Below, one piece after another: positions 34,040 through 41,622 of a stretch of 64,000 nucleotides of DNA. A program made the position numbers and the translations under genes. The notes beneath the pieces are model-generated. The model had not been told where the DNA came from and did no database searches. It saw only the letters and a program-made list of their open reading frames with translations. The DNA is from Rhodococcus sp. 06-462-5 (lineage in GTDB: Bacteria; Actinomycetota; Actinomycetes; Mycobacteriales; Mycobacteriaceae). The first letter of the stretch is position 1, and the number at the start of each line of letters is the position of its first letter. Location of the stretch: positions 24,704 to 88,703 of the forward strand of contig NZ_NOYD01000053.1 of assembly GCF_002258315.1 (NCBI RefSeq), written 5' to 3'.

Positions 34040-35673
34040 CCTCGAGTGTTGCAAATCCACGCGAGTCCGCACTGTCGGTGCAGTCGTTGTCCGTCACGTT
34101 CCTCACCGATGCCGGCGAGGTCGATGCCGTCACCGAGGTCTCGTTCGAGGTGTTCCCCGGTGAAGTCCTGGCCGTGGTGGGGGAGTCCGGATCGGGTAAG
34201 TCCGTGAGCGTCAGATCCGCCATCGGACTGCTACCCGACACCGCGCGCGTGGAGGGCCACGTGGTGCTCGGTGGCCAGGACGTGACGAGGCTGAGCAACA
34301 AGGCGTGGGCGCAGTTGCGCGGCAACAAGATCTCGATGGTGTTCCAGGAGCCGGGCAGCGCCCTCGATCCGCTGTTCACCATCGGGTATCAGATCGTCGA
34401 AGCGCTGCGGGCGCACTCGGGCAGTGACGGCAAGCGGATGTCGGCGAAGGACGCGAAGGTTCGGGCAGTCGAACTGTTGACGATGGTGGGTCTGCCCAGC
34501 CCCGAGCAGCGCTTCTCGTACTACCCACACGAGCTCTCGGGTGGGCAGAAGCAACGCGTCATGATCGCGATCGCCATCTCGTGCGAGGCGAAGGTCATCA
34601 TCGCCGACGAGCCGACCACCGCCCTCGACGTCACGGTGCAGGCCGAAATCCTGGAGCTGCTCCGCGATCTCAAGGATCGGTTGGGCTGCGCCATCGTACT
34701 GATCACTCACAGCATGGGCGTCGTCTCGGATCTGGCGGACCGCGTCGTCGTGATGCAGAACGGTCGCGTCGTCGAGGAAGCTCCGGTCGCGCAGCTCTTC
34801 GACGCACCCGCGGACGACTACACCAAGAAGCTGTTGGCCGCGGTGCCCACCCTCGCCGCGGTGGAGTCCGACAAGACGGTCGACACCTCCGGTGAACCGG
34901 TACTCGACGTCTCGCGTCTAGTGGTGCAGTTCTCCGGCGGCGTCGGCTCACCCGCGTTCAGGGCGGTCGACGACGTCTCGCTCACCATCCGCCGCGGTGA
35001 AACCCTCGGCTTGGTGGGCGAATCCGGCTCGGGCAAGTCCACGATCGGCAGATGTGTTGCAGCACTGCAGAAGCCGACGAGTGGCAGCGTGACGGTGATG
35101 GGACAGAACATCGCAGGCGTGAGCGAACGCAAGCTCAAGCCGTTGCGCAAGCGATTCGGGTTCGTCTTCCAGGACCCGTCGGCATCGCTGAACCCCCGGC
35201 TGACCGTCGGGCAGTGCATTGCCGAGCCGATGATCGTGCACAAGTACGGCTCCAAGGATGCGATCGCCGCGAGGACGACCGAACTCCTCGACGCCGTACA
35301 ACTGCCGTCGGGCACCGACAAGCGCTACCCACACGAGCTCTCCGGTGGGCAGCGGCAACGCGTCAGCCTGGCGCGGGCACTGGTGCTGGGACCGGATCTG
35401 GTGGTCGCGGACGAGCCGACCAGCGCACTGGACGTCTCGGTGCAGGCAGCCGTGCTGGACCTGTTCGAGGCACTGCAGCAGGAATTCGGCTTCGCGTGCC
35501 TGTTCATCAGTCACGACCTCGCAGTGGTCGACCGCGTTGCGCACCGCGTGGTGGTGCTGCGCAACGGGGCAATCGTGGAAGAGGGGACACCGTGGAAGAT
35601 CCTGCGATCGCCGGAGGCGGACTACACCAAGAAGCTGTTGGCGGCGATCCCGGGCAAGCGCCTGCACACGTGA
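34036..35673 (+). CDS. Fused double ATPase of the peptide-type ABC transporter (DppD-DppF fusion)
   Basis: 545 residues with two complete ABC modules. Module 1 (about 10-265): Walker A GESGSGKS, signature LSGGQKQR, Walker B VIIADEPTTALD, switch THSMG. Module 2 (about 285-540): GESGSGKST, LSGGQRQR, VVADEPTSALD, SHDLA. Each module ends DYTKKLLAA, the short oligopeptide-ABC C-terminal tail, so the fusion is clearly DppD plus DppF in one chain. Such fusions are common in actinobacteria. One polypeptide can therefore drive the DppB/DppC pair. Translation is coupled to the permease gene by a 4-bp overlap. Confidence 0.93.
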   Translation: MTSSVANPRESALSVQSLSVTFLTDAGEVDAVTEVSFEVFPGEVLAVVGESGSGKSVSVRSAIGLLPDTARVEGHVVLGGQDVTRLSNKAWAQLRGNKISMVFQEPGSALDPLFTIGYQIVEALRAHSGSDGKRMSAKDAKVRAVELLTMVGLPSPEQRFSYYPHELSGGQKQRVMIAIAISCEAKVIIADEPTTALDVTVQAEILELLRDLKDRLGCAIVLITHSMGVVSDLADRVVVMQNGRVVEEAPVAQLFDAPADDYTKKLLAAVPTLAAVESDKTVDTSGEPVLDVSRLVVQFSGGVGSPAFRAVDDVSLTIRRGETLGLVGESGSGKSTIGRCVAALQKPTSGSVTVMGQNIAGVSERKLKPLRKRFGFVFQDPSASLNPRLTVGQCIAEPMIVHKYGSKDAIAARTTELLDAVQLPSGTDKRYPHELSGGQRQRVSLARALVLGPDLVVADEPTSALDVSVQAAVLDLFEALQQEFGFACLFISHDLAVVDRVAHRVVVLRNGAIVEEGTPWKILRSPEADYTKKLLAAIPGKRLHT

Positions 35674-35759
35674 ATTCTTCTCGCCACCGGGCACTCCGGT
35701 ACCGTTGGGGCCGCGCCGCACCGGGCGCTGACATGATCGAGTACACAGGCTGGAGCCGA

Positions 35760-36860
35760 ATGACCGAGGAATCCCAACCCACGAGCGCAACTCACTCGGG
35801 CGGTGCCTCCTACGCGGCGGCCGGGGTCGACATCGCCGCAGGAGATCGAGCAGTACAACTGTTCGCGCCGCTCGCCAAGAAGGCCAGCAGGCCCGAGGTC
35901 ATGGGCGGTCTCGGTGGTTTCGCCGGTCTCTTCGCGCTCAAGGGCGACTACCGCGAGCCCGTCCTGGCCGCCTCGACCGACGGCGTCGGCACCAAGGTCG
36001 CCGTCGCGCAGGCCCTCGGCAAGCACGACACCCTCGGCCTCGACCTCGTGGCCATGGTCGTCGACGATCTCGTCGTCTGCGGGGCCGAGCCGTTGTTCCT
36101 GCAGGACTACATCGCCGTGGGCCGTGTGGTTCCCGAGCAGGTCGCCGAGCTGGTCAAGGGCATCGCAGAAGGCTGCATCATCGCCGGCTGCGCACTTCTC
36201 GGCGGCGAGACGGCCGAGCACCCGGGACTGATGGCCGACGGCGATTACGACCTCTCGGCCACCGGCATCGGCGTCGTCGAGGCAGATTCGATCCTCGGAC
36301 CCGAGCGCGTGCGTCCCGGTGACGTCGTCATCGGCATGGGATCGTCGGGTCTGCACTCCAACGGCTACTCCCTCGCTCGCAAGGTGCTGCTCGAGATCAA
36401 CCACATGGATCTCGGCGGACACGTCGAGGAGTTCGGCCGCACTCTCGGTGAGGAACTGCTCGAGCCCACCAAGATCTACGCCAAGGACTGCCTCGCGCTC
36501 GCTGCGGAAACCGACGTCCGCACGTTCTGCCACGTGACCGGCGGCGGATTGGCGAACAACCTCTCCCGGGTCATGCCCGAGGGTCTGGTCGCCGAACTCG
36601 ACCGCACCACGTGGAGCCCGGCTCCGATCTTCTCGCTGATCGCTCAGCGGGGCCGCGTCGAGCGGGCGGAGATGGAGCAGACCTTTAACATGGGTGTCGG
36701 CATGGTGGCCATCGTGGCACCCGAGGACGTCGATCGAGCACTCGCGGTGCTGACCGCGCGCCACATCGACTGCTGGACGCTGGGCACGGTGAAGAAGGCG
36801 ACCGGTAAGGACGTCGCCGACGAGCGTGCGCTGCTGCTGGGTAACCACCCGCGGTTCTGA
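35760..36860 (+). CDS. purM: Phosphoribosylformylglycinamidine cyclo-ligase
   Basis: A 366-residue AIR synthetase that closes the imidazole ring from FGAM. Family blocks are SYAAAGVDIAAGDRAV at the N-terminus, AASTDGVGTKVAVAQ (ATP site), GLDLVAMVVDDLVVCGAEPLFLQDY, GGETAEHPGLM, GMGSSGLHSNGYSLAR, FCHVTGGGLANNL and FNMGVGM. I chose ATG 35760 with ggag a few bases upstream; ATG 35733 would add nine residues. It is followed by a strong terminator and by the convergent DUF3073 gene, an order kept in mycobacteria. Confidence 0.97.
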   Translation: MTEESQPTSATHSGGASYAAAGVDIAAGDRAVQLFAPLAKKASRPEVMGGLGGFAGLFALKGDYREPVLAASTDGVGTKVAVAQALGKHDTLGLDLVAMVVDDLVVCGAEPLFLQDYIAVGRVVPEQVAELVKGIAEGCIIAGCALLGGETAEHPGLMADGDYDLSATGIGVVEADSILGPERVRPGDVVIGMGSSGLHSNGYSLARKVLLEINHMDLGGHVEEFGRTLGEELLEPTKIYAKDCLALAAETDVRTFCHVTGGGLANNLSRVMPEGLVAELDRTTWSPAPIFSLIAQRGRVERAEMEQTFNMGVGMVAIVAPEDVDRALAVLTARHIDCWTLGTVKKATGKDVADERALLLGNHPRF

Positions 36861-36899
36861 ACGGCACGGTTCTGATCGCCCGCACATCGGGCAAACAAG

Positions 36900-36930
36900 T
36901 GAGGGGGAGCCGCACCGCGGCTCCCCCTCA
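36900..36930. terminator. Strong hairpin between convergent purM and DUF3073 gene
   Basis: A perfect 14-bp stem (tgagggggagccgc with gcggctccccctca) has a 3-nt loop ACC. It lies 39 bp after purM and 18 bp after the minus-strand stop, so it can serve both. No clear T-tract follows on either side. Confidence 0.75.
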
Positions 36931-36948
36931 GTCGTTCAGTGCACAAAA

Positions 36949-37143
36949 CTAGCGTCGCCAGTCCTCGTACTCGTCTTCCTCGACTCGGGAATGCACATCC
37001 GAGTCAGAGTGGATGCCACGATGGGAGTTGGACGAACCACCGGAGAGTTCTTTCTGCAGACTCTCCAAGTCCGTTGTCGGCGAGCTGTACTTGAGCTCAC
37101 GAGCGACTTTTGTCTGCTTTGCCTTAGCCCTGCCTCGGCCCAT
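36949..37143 (-). CDS. DUF3073 small basic/acidic protein
   Basis: 64 residues starting MGRGRAKAKQTKVARELKY and ending in an acidic-aromatic tail (RVEEDEYEDWRR). This is the actinobacterial DUF3073 family, found next to purM (Rv0810c). The N-terminal half is strongly basic and could touch nucleic acid; the function is unknown. ATG 37143 has GAGGGGG on the minus strand at good distance. The 283 bp upstream (37144-37426) contain no gene I can support; a partial dyad around 37319-37346 (cctgt...tgcac-N6-gtgca...agg) is noted there. Confidence 0.88.
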   Translation of the reverse strand: MGRGRAKAKQTKVARELKYSSPTTDLESLQKELSGGSSNSHRGIHSDSDVHSRVEEDEYEDWRR

Positions 37144-37426
37144 GGCGGTGCCCCCTCGCGGACTTGCGGGGCGGCCTGGGGAAATTTGGCGGCCCCGTTA
37201 GAGTTGGTATTTCTTCCTGGCACACACTCTAGCGCGCGAATCGCCGCGATGCGCATACGGCACCACGTGTCGGTGGTCGGCGAACGAGCGCGACACGCCC
37301 GGGGTAGGGGTCGGCGCTGCCTGTACCTGCACATATCCGTGCACAGGCAAACTATCTTGGTTCTGCGACACGAGAACTACGTGCTGCGCGTCATGGGGAG
37401 CGGAGCCCGCAGGAGCGACCGGAGGG

Positions 37427-38062
37427 TCAGTTCCGCGTCGATTTCAGCGCAGCTGCCGCATCGCGGTACACCTTCGGTGCCAATCCCGGCGCGTCCAGCA
37501 GAGTCTGCATCGCAGCTGTATCCCTCCCCTCGAAGAGCATCCGCACCGTCACCCCGTGCTCGGGGACCGACGTCACAGTCACGGCGTCACCGCTACCGAA
37601 GACTCCGGGTTCGAGCACGCGGAGATACGCACCCACATCGCCGCGCGCGGTGAATCGACGGATCCAACCGGGCTCGGCCATCCACCGTGCGAACGTTCCA
37701 CAGGGCTTGCGGGCGATGGTCACCTCCAACTCGACACTGCCCACTCGCCATCGCGAGCCGATCACCGCATCGGTGACCGGGACACCGGTCGTCCGTAGGT
37801 TCTCACCGAATCGTCCAGGAGGAACGGGCGTCCCCAGCTGGTCGGTCCAGTACCTCGCCTCGTCCTCGTCGTAGGCGTAGACGGCCTGATCGAGTCCGCC
37901 GTGGAACTTCGTGTCCCGGCAGTGATCGCCGCCGATACCGAGCTCGTGGACGTCCACCTGCCCGTCGACGGGCCGCTTGTCGATGCCACTGTCGACCACC
38001 GCGCGGCGTCCGAACGGAACATCGGCGTGCACGACGCAGACAGCGAGAACGGTCCCGATCAC
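37427..38062 (-). CDS. MOSC-domain protein (YiiM-like)
   Basis: A 211-residue MOSC (molybdenum cofactor sulfurase C-terminal) protein of the small YiiM type. Family blocks are ERRxVDSGIDKRPV near residue 25, GDHCRDTKFHGGLDQAVYAYDEDEARYW, and RFGENLRTTGVPVTDAVIGSRWRVG. The conserved Cys is in IARKPCGTFARWM. Members bind or transfer sulfur or Moco; some handle N-hydroxylated compounds. GTG 38062 overlaps the TGA of the YgfZ-like gene (GTGA), so the two are translated together, which fits a link with folate/Fe-S metabolism only loosely. Confidence 0.9.
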   Translation of the reverse strand: MIGTVLAVCVVHADVPFGRRAVVDSGIDKRPVDGQVDVHELGIGGDHCRDTKFHGGLDQAVYAYDEDEARYWTDQLGTPVPPGRFGENLRTTGVPVTDAVIGSRWRVGSVELEVTIARKPCGTFARWMAEPGWIRRFTARGDVGAYLRVLEPGVFGSGDAVTVTSVPEHGVTVRMLFEGRDTAAMQTLLDAPGLAPKVYRDAAAALKSTRN

Positions 38063-39189
38063 CGGCCGCGCAGGCGGTCCACCGCAGCGCGACCGGCCTG
38101 GACGTCGTCGTACGACGGGATCGAATCGGGATCGATCGACGCGGCACACGGTCCCGCCTCGAGGGCGGTATCCACCGGAATCGTTCTCTTGAGCAGAGCC
38201 AGAGCGATAGGGCCGAGCTCGAAGTGATCGATGACGGTGCCCAGACGCCCCACTGCCCGTCCACCCGCGGTGACCGGATCTCCCGTGCCGGGCCGACCGT
38301 CCGCGGAACCGTCGAGGTGCAGCAACACCAGATGCCGCGGCGGGCGACCGAGATTGTGGACGCGCGAGACCGTCTCCTGCCCGCGGTAGCAGCCCTTCTC
38401 CAGATGCACCGCGCCGAACTCCGCGGCGCTGCCGATCCAGCGCACCTCGTGCGGAATGGTCTTCTCGTCGGTGTCCACGCCCACGCGCGGACGCAGCGAT
38501 TCCACCCGCAACGCGTCGAACGCCCAGGTTCCGGCCGGGGCGGCCCCGGCGTCGCGCAGTCGGAGGAACCAGTCGCTCGAGTTCGCTCGGGGGATCACCA
38601 CGTCGTACGAATTCTTGCCCGGCCAGGGCATCCGTCGAACGAAACCGCCGCCGTCGACCGGCGAGGCACCGTAGATCTCGCTCGGAGCCGGCAGCCCGGC
38701 CTTCTCGAGCACCGACGCCGCGTCGGATCCGAGGACGGTGAGAACGGCGAGTTCGTCGGCCTGACGGGGTTCGGCCTTCGCCCAGAACACCATCTTCTTC
38801 AGGAACGAGAGCAGATCCGGGCCGGCTGCGCGCTCGGTGTCGATGTACGTGACACCGGCCAGGTCGGTCTGGACGAAGTGATGCTCGATGCGGCCGTTGA
38901 CGTCCAGACTCAGGTTCTCGGCCGAGCTGCCGTCGGCCAGGTTCGTCACGAATTGGCTCGAGATGGTGTTCAACCAACTCAGGCGTTCGTCTCCGCTGAT
39001 GGCGAGCACGAAACGGTGGGACCGATCGATGACGGCAGCGCTGCTGACCGCGTCTCGTTGTTCACCGAACGGATTGCCGTAGTGCCAGGCCACCCCGGCA
39101 TCGACGCTGTCGTCGGGGGAGGGCACTGCGCCGGGAAGTGTCAGAAGTGGACTCGGGCTGATCGTGACTGTGTCGGACACATCTTCCAT
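38059..39189 (-). CDS. ygfZ: Folate-binding protein YgfZ (Fe-S repair, GcvT fold)
   Basis: A 376-residue GcvT-fold protein. The family signature KGCYRGQETVSR is present near residue 280, with its conserved Cys. Other blocks are WLNTISSQFVTNLADG and VDGGGFVRRMPWPG. YgfZ/IBA57 uses tetrahydrofolate in maintaining certain Fe-S enzymes. ATG 39189 is listed. However, a TACTAT element (39188-39193, minus strand) overlaps this ATG and lies 7 nt upstream of GTG 39180, so a leaderless start at GTG 39180, three residues shorter, is equally likely. The gene is divergent from a symporter and matches Rv0811c in position. Confidence 0.9.
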   Translation of the reverse strand: MEDVSDTVTISPSPLLTLPGAVPSPDDSVDAGVAWHYGNPFGEQRDAVSSAAVIDRSHRFVLAISGDERLSWLNTISSQFVTNLADGSSAENLSLDVNGRIEHHFVQTDLAGVTYIDTERAAGPDLLSFLKKMVFWAKAEPRQADELAVLTVLGSDAASVLEKAGLPAPSEIYGASPVDGGGFVRRMPWPGKNSYDVVIPRANSSDWFLRLRDAGAAPAGTWAFDALRVESLRPRVGVDTDEKTIPHEVRWIGSAAEFGAVHLEKGCYRGQETVSRVHNLGRPPRHLVLLHLDGSADGRPGTGDPVTAGGRAVGRLGTVIDHFELGPIALALLKRTIPVDTALEAGPCAASIDPDSIPSYDDVQAGRAAVDRLRGR

Positions 39190-39291
39190 AGTAGGAGCCC
39201 GCCCGCGCAGCAACTCGGTGACCGGTCCCTTTACACCCTCGAAACGGCGACGACACGGCATCGCGACGACGCGGACCTAGCGTTTCGATCC

Positions 39292-40590
39292 ATGAAGAAA
39301 CTGGCGCATCCGGCCGCGCAGATCGGCCTCGCCGCGATCGGCGGCATCGTGTTCGGGTTGGTGGTCGGCGAGTGGGCCGCGAACCTGAAGTTCATCGGCG
39401 ATCTGTTCATCCGACTGATCCAGATGTCGATCGTCCCGCTGGTGATGGCCTCGGTCATCGTCGCCACAGGATCGATGGCCGGCGCCGGAACCGGCAAGAT
39501 CGCCTTCCGCACCTTCAAGTGGATGATCGGGTTCTCGGTGGTCGCGGCCGTGCTGGCCTGGGTCCTGAGCAGCATCATTCGCCCGGGCGCGGGCATGGTG
39601 TTCACCCAGCAGCTCGATCCGTCGCTCGAGGAATCGGCGAGCGAGGCGCTCGGCTGGCAGGACACGCTGCTCAACTTCGTCAGCACCAACGTGTTCGACG
39701 CCATGTCCACGGCGACGATGGTGCCGATCATCGTCTTCTCACTGCTCTTCGGTATCGCGCTGCGCAGTCACATCACCAAGACCGGCAACACTCAGGTGCT
39801 CTCGTTCATGGACCAGATTCAGCAGATCGTCCTGACGATGATCCGGCTCGTCATGGTCATCGCCCCGGTCGGTGTGTTCTGCCTGCTCGCCGCGCTCGCC
39901 GGCGACGTCGGGTTCTCCGTGGTGTCCACCGCACTGAGCTACCTCGGCACCACGCTGCTCGGGGTGCTGATTCTGTTCGCGCTCTTCGTCGTGGTCGTGA
40001 CGATGCGAACCCGATTGAACCCGTGGAAGCTGCCCAGCAAGCTCACCGAACAGACGGCCGTCGCGGTGACGACCACGAGCTCGGCCGTCACGTTCCCGAC
40101 GGTGCTGCGCAACACCGTCGAGAAGGTCGGCGTCAGCCAGAAGGTCGCCAACTTCACGCTGTCGATCGGGTTGACGATGGGCTCCTACGGTGCCGTTCTC
40201 AACTACATGATCGTGGTGATGTTCCTCGCGCAGGCAGGCAACATCGACCTGAGTCTCGGGCAGATCGTGCTCGGTATGGGCCTGGCGGTTCTGCTCAACA
40301 TGGGCACCATCACCGTGCCCGGCGGATTCCCCGTCGTCGCGATGTTCCTTGCGACCTCGCTCGACCTCCCCTTCGAGGCCGTCGGCCTGCTGATCGCCGT
40401 GGACTGGTTCGCCGGGATATTCCGTACTTTCCTCAACGTGAACGGAGACACGTTCGTCGCGATGCTCGTCGCCAACGCCGACGACGAGATCGACCGCGAG
40501 GTCTACAACGGCACCAAGGTCGTCGTCGCCGAGGATCTCGACCTCGACGAGTACGCCGACGCGATGGCGACGGCCGACCGAGCGGATTGA
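39292..40590 (+). CDS. Dicarboxylate/amino acid:cation symporter (second SDF-family member)
   Basis: A 432-residue SDF-family symporter, only distantly like the one at 12606. TM1 begins within the first 10 residues (HPAAQIGLAAIGGIVFGLVVG). HP1 is VTTTSSAVTFPTVL with Thr-rich instead of Ser-rich sequence, and TM7 reads GLTMGSYGAVLNY in place of the usual N-MDG cation motif. The HP2 region is GTITVPGGFPVVAMFLA. The altered TM7 motif suggests different ion coupling or substrate from DctA/GltP. A TAGCGT element (39278-39283) lies 8 nt before ATG 39292, so it may be leaderless. No regulator is adjacent. Confidence 0.88.
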   Translation: MKKLAHPAAQIGLAAIGGIVFGLVVGEWAANLKFIGDLFIRLIQMSIVPLVMASVIVATGSMAGAGTGKIAFRTFKWMIGFSVVAAVLAWVLSSIIRPGAGMVFTQQLDPSLEESASEALGWQDTLLNFVSTNVFDAMSTATMVPIIVFSLLFGIALRSHITKTGNTQVLSFMDQIQQIVLTMIRLVMVIAPVGVFCLLAALAGDVGFSVVSTALSYLGTTLLGVLILFALFVVVVTMRTRLNPWKLPSKLTEQTAVAVTTTSSAVTFPTVLRNTVEKVGVSQKVANFTLSIGLTMGSYGAVLNYMIVVMFLAQAGNIDLSLGQIVLGMGLAVLLNMGTITVPGGFPVVAMFLATSLDLPFEAVGLLIAVDWFAGIFRTFLNVNGDTFVAMLVANADDEIDREVYNGTKVVVAEDLDLDEYADAMATADRAD

Positions 40591-40611
40591 TCGACCGCGC
40601 CCGCTCCCCTC

Positions 40612-40617
40612 TAGGGT
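40612..40617 (+). promoter_or_regulatory. -10 element of pabC (leaderless)
   Basis: TAGGGT ends 7 nt before ATG 40625 and there is no Shine-Dalgarno. An alternative ATG at 40616 overlaps the element and is therefore unlikely. Confidence 0.45.
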
Positions 40618-40624
40618 GACGGGC

Positions 40625-41491
40625 ATGTCGGAGTCGGTAGTGGTGACGTTGGACGGCCGAGTGCACGACGCGAATCGGCCGTTGCTGTTCGCCGACGACC
40701 TGGCTGTGGTCCGCGGCGACGGGGTCTTCGAGACGCTGCTCGTGCGCGGCGGCGCGGCCTGTGCGGTCGAGTTGCATCTGGCCCGCCTGGTGGCGTCGGC
40801 GAAGGCACTGGACCTGCCCGTTCCCGATCTCGAACAGTGGCGCTCCGTCGTCGAACAGTCCGTCGGCCTGTGGGTGGGAGAGTCCGAGGACGAGGCGGTT
40901 CTTCGGCTGGTGCTCAGTCGCGGACGCGAAAGCGGTGGTGACCCCACCGCGTACGTCACGGTCGCACCGCTGCCCGAGCGAGTGCGAGCAGCGCGCACCG
41001 ACGGGGTGTCGGTGATCACGCTCGATCGCGGCTACTCGGTGGACTTCTCGGCGGGAGCGCCGTGGCAGCTCGCGGGGGCCAAGACGTTGTCGTATGCGAC
41101 CAACATGGCCGCGCTCCGGCATGCGGCCGCGCAGGGTGCCGACGATGTGATCTATCTCAGCAGTGAGGGTCGGGTGCTCGAAGGTCCGCGCTCGACGGTG
41201 GTGCTCGCACGCGGTAAGACTCTCGTCACACCGTCGGTCGAACAGGGCATCCTGGCCGGCACCACGGTCGCCGGGTTGTTCTCCGTGGCCGAGGCTGCCG
41301 GTTGGACGTGCGAACACGGACACCTGTATCCAGCGGATCTCATTGCAGCAGATGGCGTTTGGCTGGTCTCGAGCGTCACGCTCGCGGCCCGGGTCACGAC
41401 GATGAACGGCGTTCCCCTCGGGACGCAGAGGCTCGCCGACGATGTTCGATCGATGGTCGATGCCGCCGTGGAGACGGTCGAAACTCCGTAG
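40625..41491 (+). CDS. pabC: Aminodeoxychorismate lyase-like PLP enzyme (branched-chain transaminase fold IV)
   Basis: A 288-residue fold-type IV PLP enzyme. Segments include RPLLFADDLAVVRGDGVFETLLV (N-terminal domain), the Schiff-base Lys in LAGAKTLSYATNM, and LEGPRSTVVLARG plus GILAGTT in the cofactor phosphate cup. It most likely splits 4-amino-4-deoxychorismate to p-aminobenzoate for folate synthesis. D-amino acid or branched-chain transaminase activity is the alternative. Its position next to a folate-binding YgfZ gene is shared with M. tuberculosis (Rv0811c/Rv0812). Confidence 0.85.
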   Translation: MSESVVVTLDGRVHDANRPLLFADDLAVVRGDGVFETLLVRGGAACAVELHLARLVASAKALDLPVPDLEQWRSVVEQSVGLWVGESEDEAVLRLVLSRGRESGGDPTAYVTVAPLPERVRAARTDGVSVITLDRGYSVDFSAGAPWQLAGAKTLSYATNMAALRHAAAQGADDVIYLSSEGRVLEGPRSTVVLARGKTLVTPSVEQGILAGTTVAGLFSVAEAAGWTCEHGHLYPADLIAADGVWLVSSVTLAARVTTMNGVPLGTQRLADDVRSMVDAAVETVETP

Positions 41492-41523
41492 GAGTCCAAC
41501 GACCCTGCCGAAAGACTCTTCCC

Positions 41524-41543
41524 TACTACTACTCGTAGTAGTA
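41524..41543. promoter_or_regulatory. Perfect palindrome TACTACTAC-TC-GTAGTAGTA upstream of cydA
   Basis: A 9-bp inverted repeat with a 2-bp spacer lies 80 bp before the cydA start and 32 bp after the pabC stop. It is built of TAC/GTA triplets and strikingly AT-richer than its surroundings. It resembles TACTAC...GTAGTA operators bound by BlaI/MecI/CopY-type winged-helix repressors, but the regulator here is unknown. Confidence 0.6.
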
Positions 41544-41622
41544 CTGTCGATTTCGTCGCGGGCCAACGCCCTGACCTGCGGTGTTACCCGTCACAGTACG
41601 GGTGGAAGAGTTCGGAGCCTTG

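Noticed and set aside
36826..37653. 275-codon plus-strand frame across the DUF3073 gene and the 283-bp gap
   Set aside because: Starts inside purM, covers a conserved gene on the other strand, and has skewed Arg/Ser content.
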